Notes: a model not told the origin generated them from the sequence alone. A stretch of 12,469 nt of DNA from SIG459 sp045538735 (GCA_045538735.1 JAZSRY010000060.1:1-12469), one strand, 5' to 3'; counted from the first letter of the stretch, positions 5,142-11,880 are shown. Numbers and translations are program-made.

Positions 5142-6308
5142 TCAGGTATAGTCTCTGTCTATGTTCACTACTCCATAACACTTGGGGAAGGAGCGGGCAA
5201 TCTCCGCTTCGATGAGTTTTTTTGCCGCTTCATCAGTGAGGGCGTAGTTTATGGGCAGCACAGCGTCGAAGATATAGTTTGTGTGGGTGGTGCCGGGCAC
5301 CACGCGGAAATCATGAATAGTTATGCGCTCGTCAACTCTCTTCACCGCCTCAGCAACGGCAGCACGGGCGCTTGCGGTCACCTCGTCTCGGAGGTCGATG
5401 GGGTCCATATGTACAACGGCTATGCAGCCTATCTCACGCTGAAGAAGCCGCTCCAGATTATCTATGGCATCATGGAGGGCATAGATATCTCCGCTGCCGT
5501 CCACCTCCGCGTGGAGGGAGACTATAACGCGGCCGGGACCGTAGTCGTGGACAATTAGGTCATGTATGCCGCAGACCTCGGGAGTGCTTAAAACGATTTT
5601 TTCGATCCCCTCAACAAGCTCCTTGTCGGGAGCCTTGCCCAAAAGCGGGGCAATAGTATCCTTTGCGGCAAGATAGCCGGCGCGAAGGATGAAGATAGCC
5701 ACCAAAACGCCCACATAGGCGTCTATATTCACGCCTGTGAAGCGGGCGATGAGCATGCTCACAAGGACAACGGCAGTGGAAACCGTGTCGGAAAGGCTGT
5801 CCGTGGCCGTGGCAAGCATTGCGGCGGAGTTTATCTTTTTGCCCACGGAGCGGTTATATGCCCACATATAGACCTTCACGGCAATGGAGGCAAGCAAAAT
5901 TCCAATGCTCAGCCAGCTTGCGTTGACATCTTCGGGGGAGATTATCTTTTCAACGGAGCTTTTGCCAAGCTCAAAGCCCATCAGAAGGATGAGAACGCTG
6001 ACCGCAAGGCCGGAGAGATATTCAATTCTGCCGTGGCCGAAGGGGTGGTCGGGGTCGGGCTTTCTGGATGCAAGCCGAAAGCCGAAAAGGCTTATGAGAG
6101 AGCTGCCCGCATCAGAGAGGTTGTTCACCGCGTCGGCGGCTATGGCAACAGAGCCGCTGAGCACACCCGCAATATATTTGCCTATAAAAAGCAGAACATT
6201 CAGCGCGATTCCCAAAGCGGAGCAAAGAAGTCCGTAGCGTGTGCGCACGGCGCTGTCTTTATAGTTTTCTCTGTCGGGAATAAAAATTTTTGCCAGAAGA
6301 CTCAGCAT
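5142..6308 (-). CDS. Cation diffusion facilitator, manganese-type signature, tandem C-terminal domains
   Basis: This 388-aa integral membrane exporter moves a divalent metal out of the cell, normally in exchange for protons. It has six predicted spans from about residue 27 to 215. The second-span metal site reads N62xxxD66 and the fifth-span site D170xxxD174, the ND-DD pattern associated with manganese exporters such as MntE. The HPFGHGRIEYL motif (88-98) is the expected loop after span 2. Most family members are near 300 aa. Here the usual dimerisation domain (about 228-305, with GIHDLIVHDY) is followed by a second, similar unit (about 310-388, with IHDFRVVPGTTH), so the cytoplasmic part is doubled. 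AAGGAG lies 6 nt before the ATG. Repeats lie on both sides of the gene. Mn2+ specificity is inferred; other divalent metals are possible. Confidence 0.88.
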   Translation of the reverse strand: MLSLLAKIFIPDRENYKDSAVRTRYGLLCSALGIALNVLLFIGKYIAGVLSGSVAIAADAVNNLSDAGSSLISLFGFRLASRKPDPDHPFGHGRIEYLSGLAVSVLILLMGFELGKSSVEKIISPEDVNASWLSIGILLASIAVKVYMWAYNRSVGKKINSAAMLATATDSLSDTVSTAVVLVSMLIARFTGVNIDAYVGVLVAIFILRAGYLAAKDTIAPLLGKAPDKELVEGIEKIVLSTPEVCGIHDLIVHDYGPGRVIVSLHAEVDGSGDIYALHDAIDNLERLLQREIGCIAVVHMDPIDLRDEVTASARAAVAEAVKRVDERITIHDFRVVPGTTHTNYIFDAVLPINYALTDEAAKKLIEAEIARSFPKCYGVVNIDRDYT

Positions 6309-6325
6309 AATTTTCTCCTTATTTC

Positions 6326-6375
6326 AATCCCTCCGCCTTCGCCTTCGGCGAAGCCACCTCCCTTTGCAAGGGAGG
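6326..6375. repeat. CCCTCC-hairpin-CACCTCCC repeat
   Basis: AATCCCTCCG is followed by CTTCGCC-ttc-GGCGAAG (6337-6353) and then CCTCCCTT-tgc-AAGGGAGG (6357-6375). It lies in the 135-bp gap between the serine dehydratase and CDF genes. Confidence 0.75.
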
Positions 6376-6383
6376 CATTTTGC

Positions 6384-6408
6384 GGGCGATTCGTGAATCG
6401 CCCCTACA
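6384..6408. repeat. REP-like palindrome, GTAGGGGCGATTC class
   Basis: GGGCGATTC (6384-6392) and GAATCGCCC (6395-6403) are perfect 9-bp arms, followed by CCTACAG. On the minus strand it reads CTGTAGGGGCGATTC. Confidence 0.75.
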
Positions 6409-6443
6409 GCTTGCGGCTATTTGCGGTGCGGTGGCGGAATTTA

Positions 6444-7640
6444 TCATATATAGAGCTTTGCAAGGCCGCCCTGGCTGGTTTCTCTGTAGTGGCGGTGGAG
6501 GTCCCGACCCGTTTCATACATGGTTTCCACAACCATATCGAAGCTGATGCGGCGGGTGGAGGCAAGAAAGTTTGCAAGGCGCAGGGCATTTATGGCGCGG
6601 ATGGCGGCAACGGCGTTGCGCTCAATGCAGGGGATCTGGACAAGACCCTTGATGGGGTCGCAGGTGAGACCCAGATGATGCTCCATAGCCACCTCGGCAG
6701 CGTACTCTATCTGGCCAATACCCATTTCGTGAAGCTCCGCAAGGGCGGCGGCGCACATAGAGCAGGCAGTGCCTATCTCCGCCTGACAGCCGCACTCGGC
6801 GCCGGAGATGGAGGCATTCTCCTTCACAAGATTGCCGATTATGCCGCCCACAGCAAGGGCGCGGACTATCTGCTCATCGGAAAAGCCCTTTTCTATCTGC
6901 ATATAGCGCAGGGCTGCGGGAACGACGCCGCAGGCGCCGCAGGTGGGCGCCGTTACAATGACGCCCGCATCCGCATTATGCTCCGCAACAGCAAAGGCGA
7001 AGGAGCAGACTATGCGGTCCTCTCTTGTGGCGTGGGACTCGTCAATGTGGCGCTTATTGAAAAGGTACTGAGCCTTGCGCTCAACGCCCAGACCTCCATG
7101 CAAAGTTCCGGTTTCTCTCAGTCCCTGATTGATAGCGGAAACCATAGTATTCCAGACCTTGTGAAGATAGTCCCATATCTCGGGGCCTTCCCGAAGCTCC
7201 ACATAGTCGCTTATGCGTATGCCGTTGCTGCGGCAGAAACCCGCAATCTCGGCAAAGGAGTTTTCCGGATAGATATCCGCTCCCTCAACGCTCTCTCTGC
7301 CCTCAATTTCGATGGCGCCGCCGCCAACGCTGAGGACTCGCATTTTGGCGATTTCCTCCCCTGCTTTGTAGGCATAAAGCTCCATGGTGTTGGGGTGGAC
7401 GAAGTCGCGGGGCTCAGTGTCGAACATAAGCTCGGTGCGCTCTTCTCCCAGCACATCCAGCACAGCTCTGTCGGTGCAGTGTCCAAGACCCGTGCGGGCA
7501 AGAGAGCCGAAGAGGATAACCTTGAAGGACTCGGCTTCAGGGTTTTCCTCAAGGAAAAGGCGGCAGGCTCTGTCGGGTCCCATGGTATGGGAGGAAGAGG
7601 GGCCGCGGCCTATTTTGTAAAGTTCACGGAGAGATTTCAT
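6444..7640 (-). CDS. sdaA: L-serine dehydratase, single-chain iron-sulfur type
   Basis: This 398-aa cytosolic enzyme deaminates L-serine to pyruvate and ammonia using a [4Fe-4S] cluster, not pyridoxal phosphate. The N-terminal beta domain begins with the hallmark GPSSSHTMGP (13-22), and the C-terminal alpha domain follows from about residue 150, so both subunits are fused in one chain. Three cysteines, C285 (ECGCQAEIG), C327 (LTCDP) and C338 (QIPCIERN), are spaced 42 and 11 residues apart, the same spacing as the cluster ligands of the characterised Legionella enzyme. AAGGAG lies 9 nt before the start. The gene sits between oppB and oppC with repeats on both sides. A link to imported peptides as a serine source is plausible but rests only on position. 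The cluster is expected to be oxygen-sensitive, fitting an anaerobe. Confidence 0.93.
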   Translation of the reverse strand: MKSLRELYKIGRGPSSSHTMGPDRACRLFLEENPEAESFKVILFGSLARTGLGHCTDRAVLDVLGEERTELMFDTEPRDFVHPNTMELYAYKAGEEIAKMRVLSVGGGAIEIEGRESVEGADIYPENSFAEIAGFCRSNGIRISDYVELREGPEIWDYLHKVWNTMVSAINQGLRETGTLHGGLGVERKAQYLFNKRHIDESHATREDRIVCSFAFAVAEHNADAGVIVTAPTCGACGVVPAALRYMQIEKGFSDEQIVRALAVGGIIGNLVKENASISGAECGCQAEIGTACSMCAAALAELHEMGIGQIEYAAEVAMEHHLGLTCDPIKGLVQIPCIERNAVAAIRAINALRLANFLASTRRISFDMVVETMYETGRDLHRHYRETSQGGLAKLYI

Positions 7641-7681
7641 ATTTTTACACTCCTTGTTGAGAAAAATTCAAATCGCGTGGC

Positions 7682-7707
7682 GGGCGGACACATTGGTCCG
7701 CCCCTAC
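7682..7707. repeat. REP-like palindrome, GTAGGGGCGGACC class
   Basis: GGGCGGAC (7682-7689) and GTCCGCCC (7696-7703) flank ACATTG, then CCTACG. It is nearly identical to 11246-11271. It precedes the ACGAGG module of composite repeat copy 2. Confidence 0.75.
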
Positions 7708-7710
7708 GTC

Positions 7711-8034
7711 AGTACGAGGCACAACCCCTGTGGCGCCGAACAGGCGCCTCTATGCAGCAGCGTCCTGAGCGGAAATCGAGGGATGCACACTAAGATTTAG
7801 GCGCTTGTTATGTGGCACGATGCTGTTGCTTGCTCCGCACTTGGGGTGTTTCCAAAGAGGGGCTTTCTCCACCCCTCTTTGGTGGACTTTTCTTTCCATA
7901 TTCTTTTCGGACATACGAAAAGAATATGGCCGTCGGAGACAATTACGCTCCAAACAACTTCCCTCCTCGCAGCGTAGCTGCTGCGCACCAGTGGCTAAAA
8001 ATGTGCCACCGGCACATTTTCTTAACGCCCCGAC
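7711..8034 (-). repeat. Composite intergenic repeat, copy 2 (longest)
   Basis: The longest version. Plus-strand order: ACGAGG...CCCCTG; the GGCGCCGAACAGGCGCC palindrome; a GCAGCAGCGTCCTGAGCGG segment; a CCAAAGAGGGG/CCCCTCTTTGG hairpin near 7854-7882; an AT-rich hairpin with 14-bp perfect arms (7896-7909 and 7916-7929); then an 85-bp segment (7950-8034) with AAAATGTGCC-acc-GGCACATTTT. Its first 230 bp match copy 1 in reverse complement. It is in the same orientation as copy 3, on the other side of the sdaA-CDF pair. No gene is supported between 7641 and 8082. Confidence 0.88.
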
Positions 8035-8082
8035 ACAAGGGAGCCTTTAAAAGGATACACCAAGCGGCTTCCGTTTTTTACA

Positions 8083-9024
8083 TTACTGCAGGCGGATGCG
8101 GGGGTCTACATACTGATAGACCACGTCGGCCAGGAAATTGACGAAAAGCACGAGGGCGCTTATCAGCATAATGATGGAAAGCACCACGGGATAGTCGCGA
8201 TTGCCTATGCTCATAATGAGCATTCTGCCTATTCCGGGGATAGTGAAAACCTGCTCTATAATAATGCTGCCCGCAACGATATCCGCCAAGGTTACGGCAA
8301 GGAAGGTTATAACGGGAAGCATGGAATTTCTAAGTACATGGCGCCAAAGTATGCCGGAGCTTGTGTTGCCTCTGGCGCGGGCGGTGCGGACATAGTCCTC
8401 GCCCATTTCGTTTATAATGCTGCTGCGCAGCAGCTTCACCGTCATTGCGCTTTTAGGGAGGGCGATGGCAAGGGCGGCAAAGAAGAGATACACAAAAAAC
8501 TTTGAGGGATTTTCGGCAAAGCTTACGAAATCGCCCACTATGAAAAGTTTCATGGCGAGACCGAAAATGCTTGTGAAGAGTATGCCGATGAAAAAGGGCG
8601 GCACGGACATGGTTATCTGGTTAAGAACGGAGAAAGCGCGGTCTATTATTCCGTTGCGGAAGCGGGCAAGGAAGATGCCCACAGGTATGGATATTATCAC
8701 CACAAGAACAAAGGCTATGAGGGAGAGGCAGGCGGTGACAAACACCTTGCCATCCAGAAGCTCTTCTACAGGCATTCTGTAGCCGTAGCTTGTGCCAAGC
8801 TCGCCGGTGAAAAAGCCGCTGAACCAAGTCCAATAGCGCTGGGGCAAAGAGCCCGTGAGACCCAGCTCCTCTCGCAGGGCTGCGGCTCGCTCCTCCGTGT
8901 AGTCGGTGCCAAGCATCACGTCTACCGGGTCGGCAGGAACGATCTCGAAGGCCAGAAAGGCCAGAATGGAAATGATAAGGAGGGTGACTATCATCACGCC
9001 TGCCTTTTTCAGTATGTAACGCAT
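8083..9024 (-). CDS. oppB: ABC importer permease, OppB/DppB/NikB type
   Basis: This 313-aa inner-membrane permease is the channel partner of the OppC-like protein. It has a first span near residues 8-28, followed by the family-like FEIVPADPVDVMLG stretch, a periplasm-side region with LGTSYGYRMPVEELL, and five more spans. The cytoplasmic EAA loop is near DYVRTARARGNTSSGILWRH (about 210-229), and PGIGRMLI follows near the last spans. ATG at 9024 was chosen because AAAGGAGG lies 6 nt upstream, whereas the in-frame ATG at 9030 would touch that site directly. It starts 25 bp after the oppA stop. After its stop, the expected oppC is absent and 3.3 kb of other genes and repeats intervene. No convincing terminator is visible after it. 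Confidence 0.88.
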   Translation of the reverse strand: MRYILKKAGVMIVTLLIISILAFLAFEIVPADPVDVMLGTDYTEERAAALREELGLTGSLPQRYWTWFSGFFTGELGTSYGYRMPVEELLDGKVFVTACLSLIAFVLVVIISIPVGIFLARFRNGIIDRAFSVLNQITMSVPPFFIGILFTSIFGLAMKLFIVGDFVSFAENPSKFFVYLFFAALAIALPKSAMTVKLLRSSIINEMGEDYVRTARARGNTSSGILWRHVLRNSMLPVITFLAVTLADIVAGSIIIEQVFTIPGIGRMLIMSIGNRDYPVVLSIIMLISALVLFVNFLADVVYQYVDPRIRLQ

Positions 9025-9049
9025 AGTCATCCTCCTTTAATTTATTTTC

Positions 9050-10609
9050 TTACTTGGTGAAGTGCACTCCGGCCAGATCCATAACGTAGATGGGATAGAA
9101 AACATAGCCTTCAAGTCCCTTGCGGACAGCAACGAAGTCACAGGGATCCTGAAGATAGACGTTGGAAGCATCCTCGGCCAGAATTCTCTGTGCCTGCTTA
9201 TAGAGCTCTATCTGCTCTGCCTCATCGGTGGCGGTGAGGGCGGCATTGAAGACCTCGTCATAGCGCTCCGAGACATAGTTATTCATGTTCTTGCTATGAG
9301 TGCTTTCATAGCGGGCCAGCAGGCTCTGGGCGGTCATGGCGTCAGAGGCGTCGAAGCCGATGATTGTGCCATGGTAATTGCGTCCCTTGTAAACCTCATC
9401 GTACCAGGTGCCCCATTCCACGGTGTCAATGCTGCAGTTGATGCCAACAGCCTTCAGCTGCTCGGCAATTACCTGAGCGGTGTCCACATGGAAGGGATAG
9501 TTGGAGGGCACGGTGATGACAAAGTCAAAGCCGTTGGGGTAGCCGGCCTCGGCGAGAAGGCTCTTGGCCTTTTCGGGGTTATAGGGATAGAGACCGGTGA
9601 GATCCTCATAATACTTTGCGAAGGCGGGATACATGTTGCTGCCAACAATGTAGCCCTTGCCATCGGAGACGAAGTCCAGAATCATCTGGCGGTCAACGGC
9701 ATAGTTGAGAGCCTGACGGACGCGGATATCCTGCAGGGGTTCATAGGCATTGTTGAGGAAGAGAGCCTGAACAAGATTCATGCTGCCATCGAGAACGTTG
9801 AAGTCGGTCTCCAGACCGGTGATCTGGGTACTGGTGAGATGTGCGCAGACATCCACAGCGCCGCTCTTGAGGCTCATCACCAGAGTGTCGCCGTTTTCGA
9901 TGATCTTAAAGGTGACCTTGTCAAGATAGGCCTTCTCGCCCCAGTAATCATCGAACTTTTCAATGATGATGTTCTCCTGAGCCTTGCGGGAGACGAACTT
10001 GAAGGGGCCAGTGCCGATGAGACCGTCCTCGGCGGGAACATTGCCCTCAGGAATGATGGCGCAGTTGAGGAATGCAAGGAACTCAAGGTAGGGCTCATAG
10101 GTTTTGACCACAACGGTCTTGTCGTCAATAGCCTCCACGCTCTCAACAGCAGAGAAGGTGGAAACAAGGGGAACGCCGGTATCGAAGCCCGCAACACGGG
10201 AGATGGAATAAACAACATCCCCGACCGTTACTTCGCTTCCGTCATGGAACTTGACGCCTTCACGAAGGGTAAAGGTGAAGGTGTCTGCATTGTCTCCAAT
10301 GACATAGTCGCTGGCAACAGCGGGGATCAGATTTCCGTCAGTATCAGGCTTAACAAGGCCTTCAAATACATTGAACAGGACTTCTCTGGTTCCTGCCACC
10401 GCCATAGTGTGGGGGTCAAGACTGTCGTCCAAATCCTGAGCTATGCCTACGGTGATTTCGCCGCCATAGACAGGCTCTTTTATTGCGGAGCCGCTTTCAT
10501 TGTCTTCAGGCTGAGTGGTGGGCTGCTCACCGTCTCCGCAGGCGCAGAGTACAGCAGCAAGCATAAGCACAACCAGAAGGAGGGAAAGAATCTTCCTGAA
10601 TTTTTTCAT
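9050..10609 (-). CDS. oppA: Peptide/nickel-type ABC importer substrate-binding lipoprotein
   Basis: This 519-aa extracellular binding protein captures the substrate for the OppBCDF-like transporter. The signal peptide (1-23) ends in a lipobox LCAC, with Cys24 the likely lipid-anchored residue, then a short acidic Thr/Gln/Glu linker (25-46). The family 5 solute-binding domain follows, with the typical signature around TFTFTLREGVKFHDGSEVT (110-128) and YAVDRQMI-type segments further on. Length is normal for the family. AAAGGAG lies 11 nt before the ATG. A promoter is visible at 10696-10724 and a large inverted repeat sits over the start of transcription. It is first in the operon. The bound ligand cannot be read from sequence: oligopeptide, dipeptide or nickel-chelate are all open. 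Confidence 0.9.
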   Translation of the reverse strand: MKKFRKILSLLLVVLMLAAVLCACGDGEQPTTQPEDNESGSAIKEPVYGGEITVGIAQDLDDSLDPHTMAVAGTREVLFNVFEGLVKPDTDGNLIPAVASDYVIGDNADTFTFTLREGVKFHDGSEVTVGDVVYSISRVAGFDTGVPLVSTFSAVESVEAIDDKTVVVKTYEPYLEFLAFLNCAIIPEGNVPAEDGLIGTGPFKFVSRKAQENIIIEKFDDYWGEKAYLDKVTFKIIENGDTLVMSLKSGAVDVCAHLTSTQITGLETDFNVLDGSMNLVQALFLNNAYEPLQDIRVRQALNYAVDRQMILDFVSDGKGYIVGSNMYPAFAKYYEDLTGLYPYNPEKAKSLLAEAGYPNGFDFVITVPSNYPFHVDTAQVIAEQLKAVGINCSIDTVEWGTWYDEVYKGRNYHGTIIGFDASDAMTAQSLLARYESTHSKNMNNYVSERYDEVFNAALTATDEAEQIELYKQAQRILAEDASNVYLQDPCDFVAVRKGLEGYVFYPIYVMDLAGVHFTK

Positions 10610-10649
10610 GGGTATGGTTTCTCCTTTGAAAGTTTCTCCAATATTTAAT

Positions 10650-10694
10650 TGTGCGCGTTTGAAAGAGGATTATCCTTCAACACATACGCGCACA
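10650..10694. promoter_or_regulatory. Inverted repeat at the oppA transcription start
   Basis: TGTGCGCGT (10650-10658) and ACGCGCACA (10686-10694) are perfect 9-bp arms, with a further TTGAA/TTCAA and AGGA/TCCT pairing inside. One arm overlaps the predicted start site. It may be an operator for a DNA-bending repressor or an RNA hairpin. Confidence 0.5.
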
Positions 10695-10695
10695 A

Positions 10696-10724
10696 AGTAT
10701 ACTCCAAAATCTCAAATTTTGCAA
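10696..10724 (-). promoter_or_regulatory. oppA promoter
   Basis: The minus strand reads TTGCAA (10724-10719), a 17-bp spacer and TATACT (10701-10696). Transcription would begin near 10689, leaving a leader of about 80 nt. Confidence 0.65.
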
Positions 10725-10771
10725 CGGTTTTATCAAGCTTAAACTTTAGGCGGGTGGATAATGCACCATCC

Positions 10772-10797
10772 GTAGGGCGCGATGACCTCATCGCGCC
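10772..10797. repeat. REP-like palindrome, GTAGGGCGCG class
   Basis: GGCGCGATGA (10776-10785) and TCATCGCGCC (10788-10797) are perfect 10-bp arms around CC, headed by GTAG. This is the most complete member of the GCGCG subclass. Confidence 0.75.
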
Positions 10798-10807
10798 GAT
10801 AAATATA

Positions 10808-10842
10808 ACGAGGTGTAATCCCCGTGGCGCCGAACAGGCGCC
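10808..10842 (+). repeat. Composite repeat fragment, copy 4
   Basis: Only the ACGAGG...CCCC module with the GTGGCGCCGAACAGGCGCC palindrome is present, again just after a GTAGGG palindrome. This shows that the REP plus this module can exist without the rest. Confidence 0.7.
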
Positions 10843-10868
10843 ACGAAGGCTGTACATCGTTATGTACG

Positions 10869-10893
10869 TAGGGGGCGATGCCCACATCGCCCC
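10869..10893. repeat. REP-like palindrome, GTAGGGGGCGATG class
   Basis: GGGGCGATG (10872-10880) and CATCGCCCC (10885-10893) are perfect arms around CCCA, headed by GTAG. Confidence 0.75.
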
Positions 10894-10900
10894 GCCATTG

Positions 10901-10950
10901 CCTTCCCCTTGAGGGGAAGGTGGCATTTGCGGAGCAAATGACGGATGAGG
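10901..10950. repeat. Two-hairpin repeat (CCTTCCCC / CATTTGC)
   Basis: CCTTCCCC-ttga-GGGGAAGG (10901-10920) is followed by CATTTGC-gga-GCAAATG (10924-10940) and GACGGATGAGG. It is the same two-stem layout as 2203-2250 and 11141-11185, with different paired bases. Confidence 0.65.
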
Positions 10951-10960
10951 TGTTTATACA

Positions 10961-10986
10961 GGTCGTCGGGGACGCCGACCCCTACG
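10961..10986. repeat. REP-like palindrome, CCCCTACGA end
   Basis: GTCGG (10965-10969) and CCGAC (10975-10979) form the stem. The element reads TCGTAGGGGTCGG on the minus strand. Confidence 0.6.
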
Positions 10987-11013
10987 AAATTGGTTGAAAA
11001 ACCTTGTAGCACC

Positions 11014-11032
11014 GCGATGCCCACATCGCCCC
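11014..11032. repeat. REP-like palindrome, GCGATG class (shortened)
   Basis: GCGATG (11014-11019) and CATCGC (11024-11029) flank CCCA, then CCC. It matches the core of 10872-10893 but lacks the GTAGG head. Confidence 0.6.
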
Positions 11033-11080
11033 GCTGCAGAGCACCGATAATATATTGTAGCCGCCGTTTCCACACCCATC

Positions 11081-11106
11081 GTAGGGCGCGACGACCTCGG
11101 CGCGCC
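11081..11106. repeat. REP-like palindrome, GTAGGGCGCG class
   Basis: GTAG heads GGCGCG (11085-11090), with the other arm CGCGCC at 11101-11106. It is a variant of 10772-10797 whose inner bases have changed to GACGACCTCGG. Confidence 0.65.
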
Positions 11107-11132
11107 TTTAAAGCCTCCCTTGTCGGGGTATT

Positions 11133-11240
11133 GGTTTAAGGCCCCCTTGTAAAGGGGGCTGTCACGCGTAATGCGTGACTGGGGGATTGTCTTTTCAATC
11201 CCTCCGCCCCTTCGGGGCACCTCCCTTTGCAAGGGAGGCT
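11133..11240. repeat. Hairpin repeat cluster, full version
   Basis: Hairpins in order: GCCCCCTT/AAGGGGGC, GTCACGC/GCGTGAC (11161-11179), GCCCC-ttc-GGGGC (11206-11218) and CCTCCCTT-tgc-AAGGGAGG (11220-11238). It has the same order as 2198-2306. The 10743-11370 gap holds repeats only. Confidence 0.8.
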
Positions 11241-11245
11241 TTGGT

Positions 11246-11273
11246 GGGCGGACACATCGGTCCGCCCCTACAG
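11246..11273. repeat. REP-like palindrome, GTAGGGGCGGACC class
   Basis: GGGCGGAC (11246-11253) and GTCCGCCC (11260-11267), then CCTACAG. It differs from 7682-7703 by a single loop base. Confidence 0.75.
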
Positions 11274-11370
11274 AAAAATCATTAGTGCCGGTTTGCAGCC
11301 CACGGCAACAGCAAGAAAATCGAAGAACGAAAAAAGTTTGAATAATTCCGAAAAATACTGCAAAAACTTC

Positions 11371-11399
11371 TTTACAAGAGGAAATTAATATGGTAAAGT
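11371..11399 (+). promoter_or_regulatory. rpsO promoter
   Basis: TTTACA (11371-11376), a 17-bp spacer and TAAAGT (11394-11399). Transcription would start near 11406 and leave a leader of about 90 nt before rpsO. Confidence 0.5.
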
Positions 11400-11402
11400 A
11401 TA

Positions 11403-11450
11403 TGAGCTTGTGCCCGCGTGCTCAGTTTTGGGTGCCCCTTTCTGCCCCAA
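11403..11450 (+). promoter_or_regulatory. rpsO leader hairpins (possible S15 self-control site)
   Basis: TGAGC/GCTCA (11403-11407 with 11420-11424) and TTGGG/CCCAA (11428-11432 with 11446-11450) can form two adjacent stems upstream of the ribosome binding site. S15 is known to bind its own leader in several bacteria. That it does so here is a guess. Confidence 0.3.
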
Positions 11451-11494
11451 TACTTAGCTGCAGGGTATGAAAAATAAGAAAGGATGTATTTATT

Positions 11495-11761
11495 ATGATC
11501 ACCAAAGACCAGAAGACCGTAGTTATCGAAGCTAACCGCACCCACGAGACCGACACCGGTTCTCCCGAAGTTCAGATCGCCATTCTCTCCGAGCGCATCA
11601 AGCAGCTCACCGAGCATCTGAAGAACCATCCCAACGACGACCACAGCCGTCTCGGCATGTACAAGATGGTTGGTAAGCGCCGCCGCCTGCTCGACTACCT
11701 CATCAAGACTGACATCGAGCGTTATCGTGCAATCATTGCAAAGCTGGGTATCCGCAAGTAA
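11495..11761 (+). CDS. rpsO: 30S ribosomal protein S15
   Basis: This 88-aa protein binds 16S rRNA and helps assemble the platform of the small ribosomal subunit. The sequence matches the family throughout: an N-terminal THETDTGSPEVQIAILSERI stretch (16-35), the TEHLKNHPNDDHSRLGM stretch (39-55) and the C-terminal basic LIKTDIERYRAIIAKLGIRK. Length is the normal 88-89 aa. AAAGGA lies 10 nt before the ATG. It is followed by a strong terminator and then pnp, the order found in many bacteria. Codons are strongly biased to C-ending forms, as expected for a highly expressed gene. Confidence 0.98.
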   Translation: MITKDQKTVVIEANRTHETDTGSPEVQIAILSERIKQLTEHLKNHPNDDHSRLGMYKMVGKRRRLLDYLIKTDIERYRAIIAKLGIRK

Positions 11762-11806
11762 GTTATTTTTGCGATTCCCTTCTACTGAAGGTTATGAAGG
11801 TTTATT

Positions 11807-11845
11807 TTATGGGGACAATTTAATATTGTCCCCATAATTTTTTAT
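11807..11845 (+). terminator. rpsO terminator
   Basis: Arms TTATGGGGACAAT (11807-11819) and ATTGTCCCCATAA (11825-11837) around TTAAT, followed by six T. It ends most rpsO transcripts before pnp. Confidence 0.92.
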
Positions 11846-11880
11846 CCCCGGAAAACTCAAAAACACAAGGGGCCCCGTAT

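Noticed and set aside
6033..7793. A 586-codon plus-strand frame opposite sdaA
   Set aside because: It spans the sdaA and CDF antisense and the repeats, has no ribosome binding site, and shows no recognisable domain. sdaA on the other strand is certain.
4743..8082. Insertion sequence or composite transposon carrying sdaA and the CDF gene
   Set aside because: No transposase, integrase or terminal inverted repeats with a target duplication can be seen. Only the direct repeat blocks support mobility.
9062..10648. Long open frame (528 codons) on the plus strand opposite oppA
   Set aside because: It is a mirror of oppA codon usage. oppA has a lipoprotein signal, a ribosome binding site, a promoter and family motifs, and the antisense frame has none.
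10743..11273. CRISPR array
   Set aside because: The repeats are palindromes of several kinds with irregular spacing and no unique spacers of constant length, and no cas gene is present.
11844..11880. A separate pnp promoter
   Set aside because: The stretch has AT-rich pieces such as TATTTT but no acceptable -35 hexamer at 16-18 bp.
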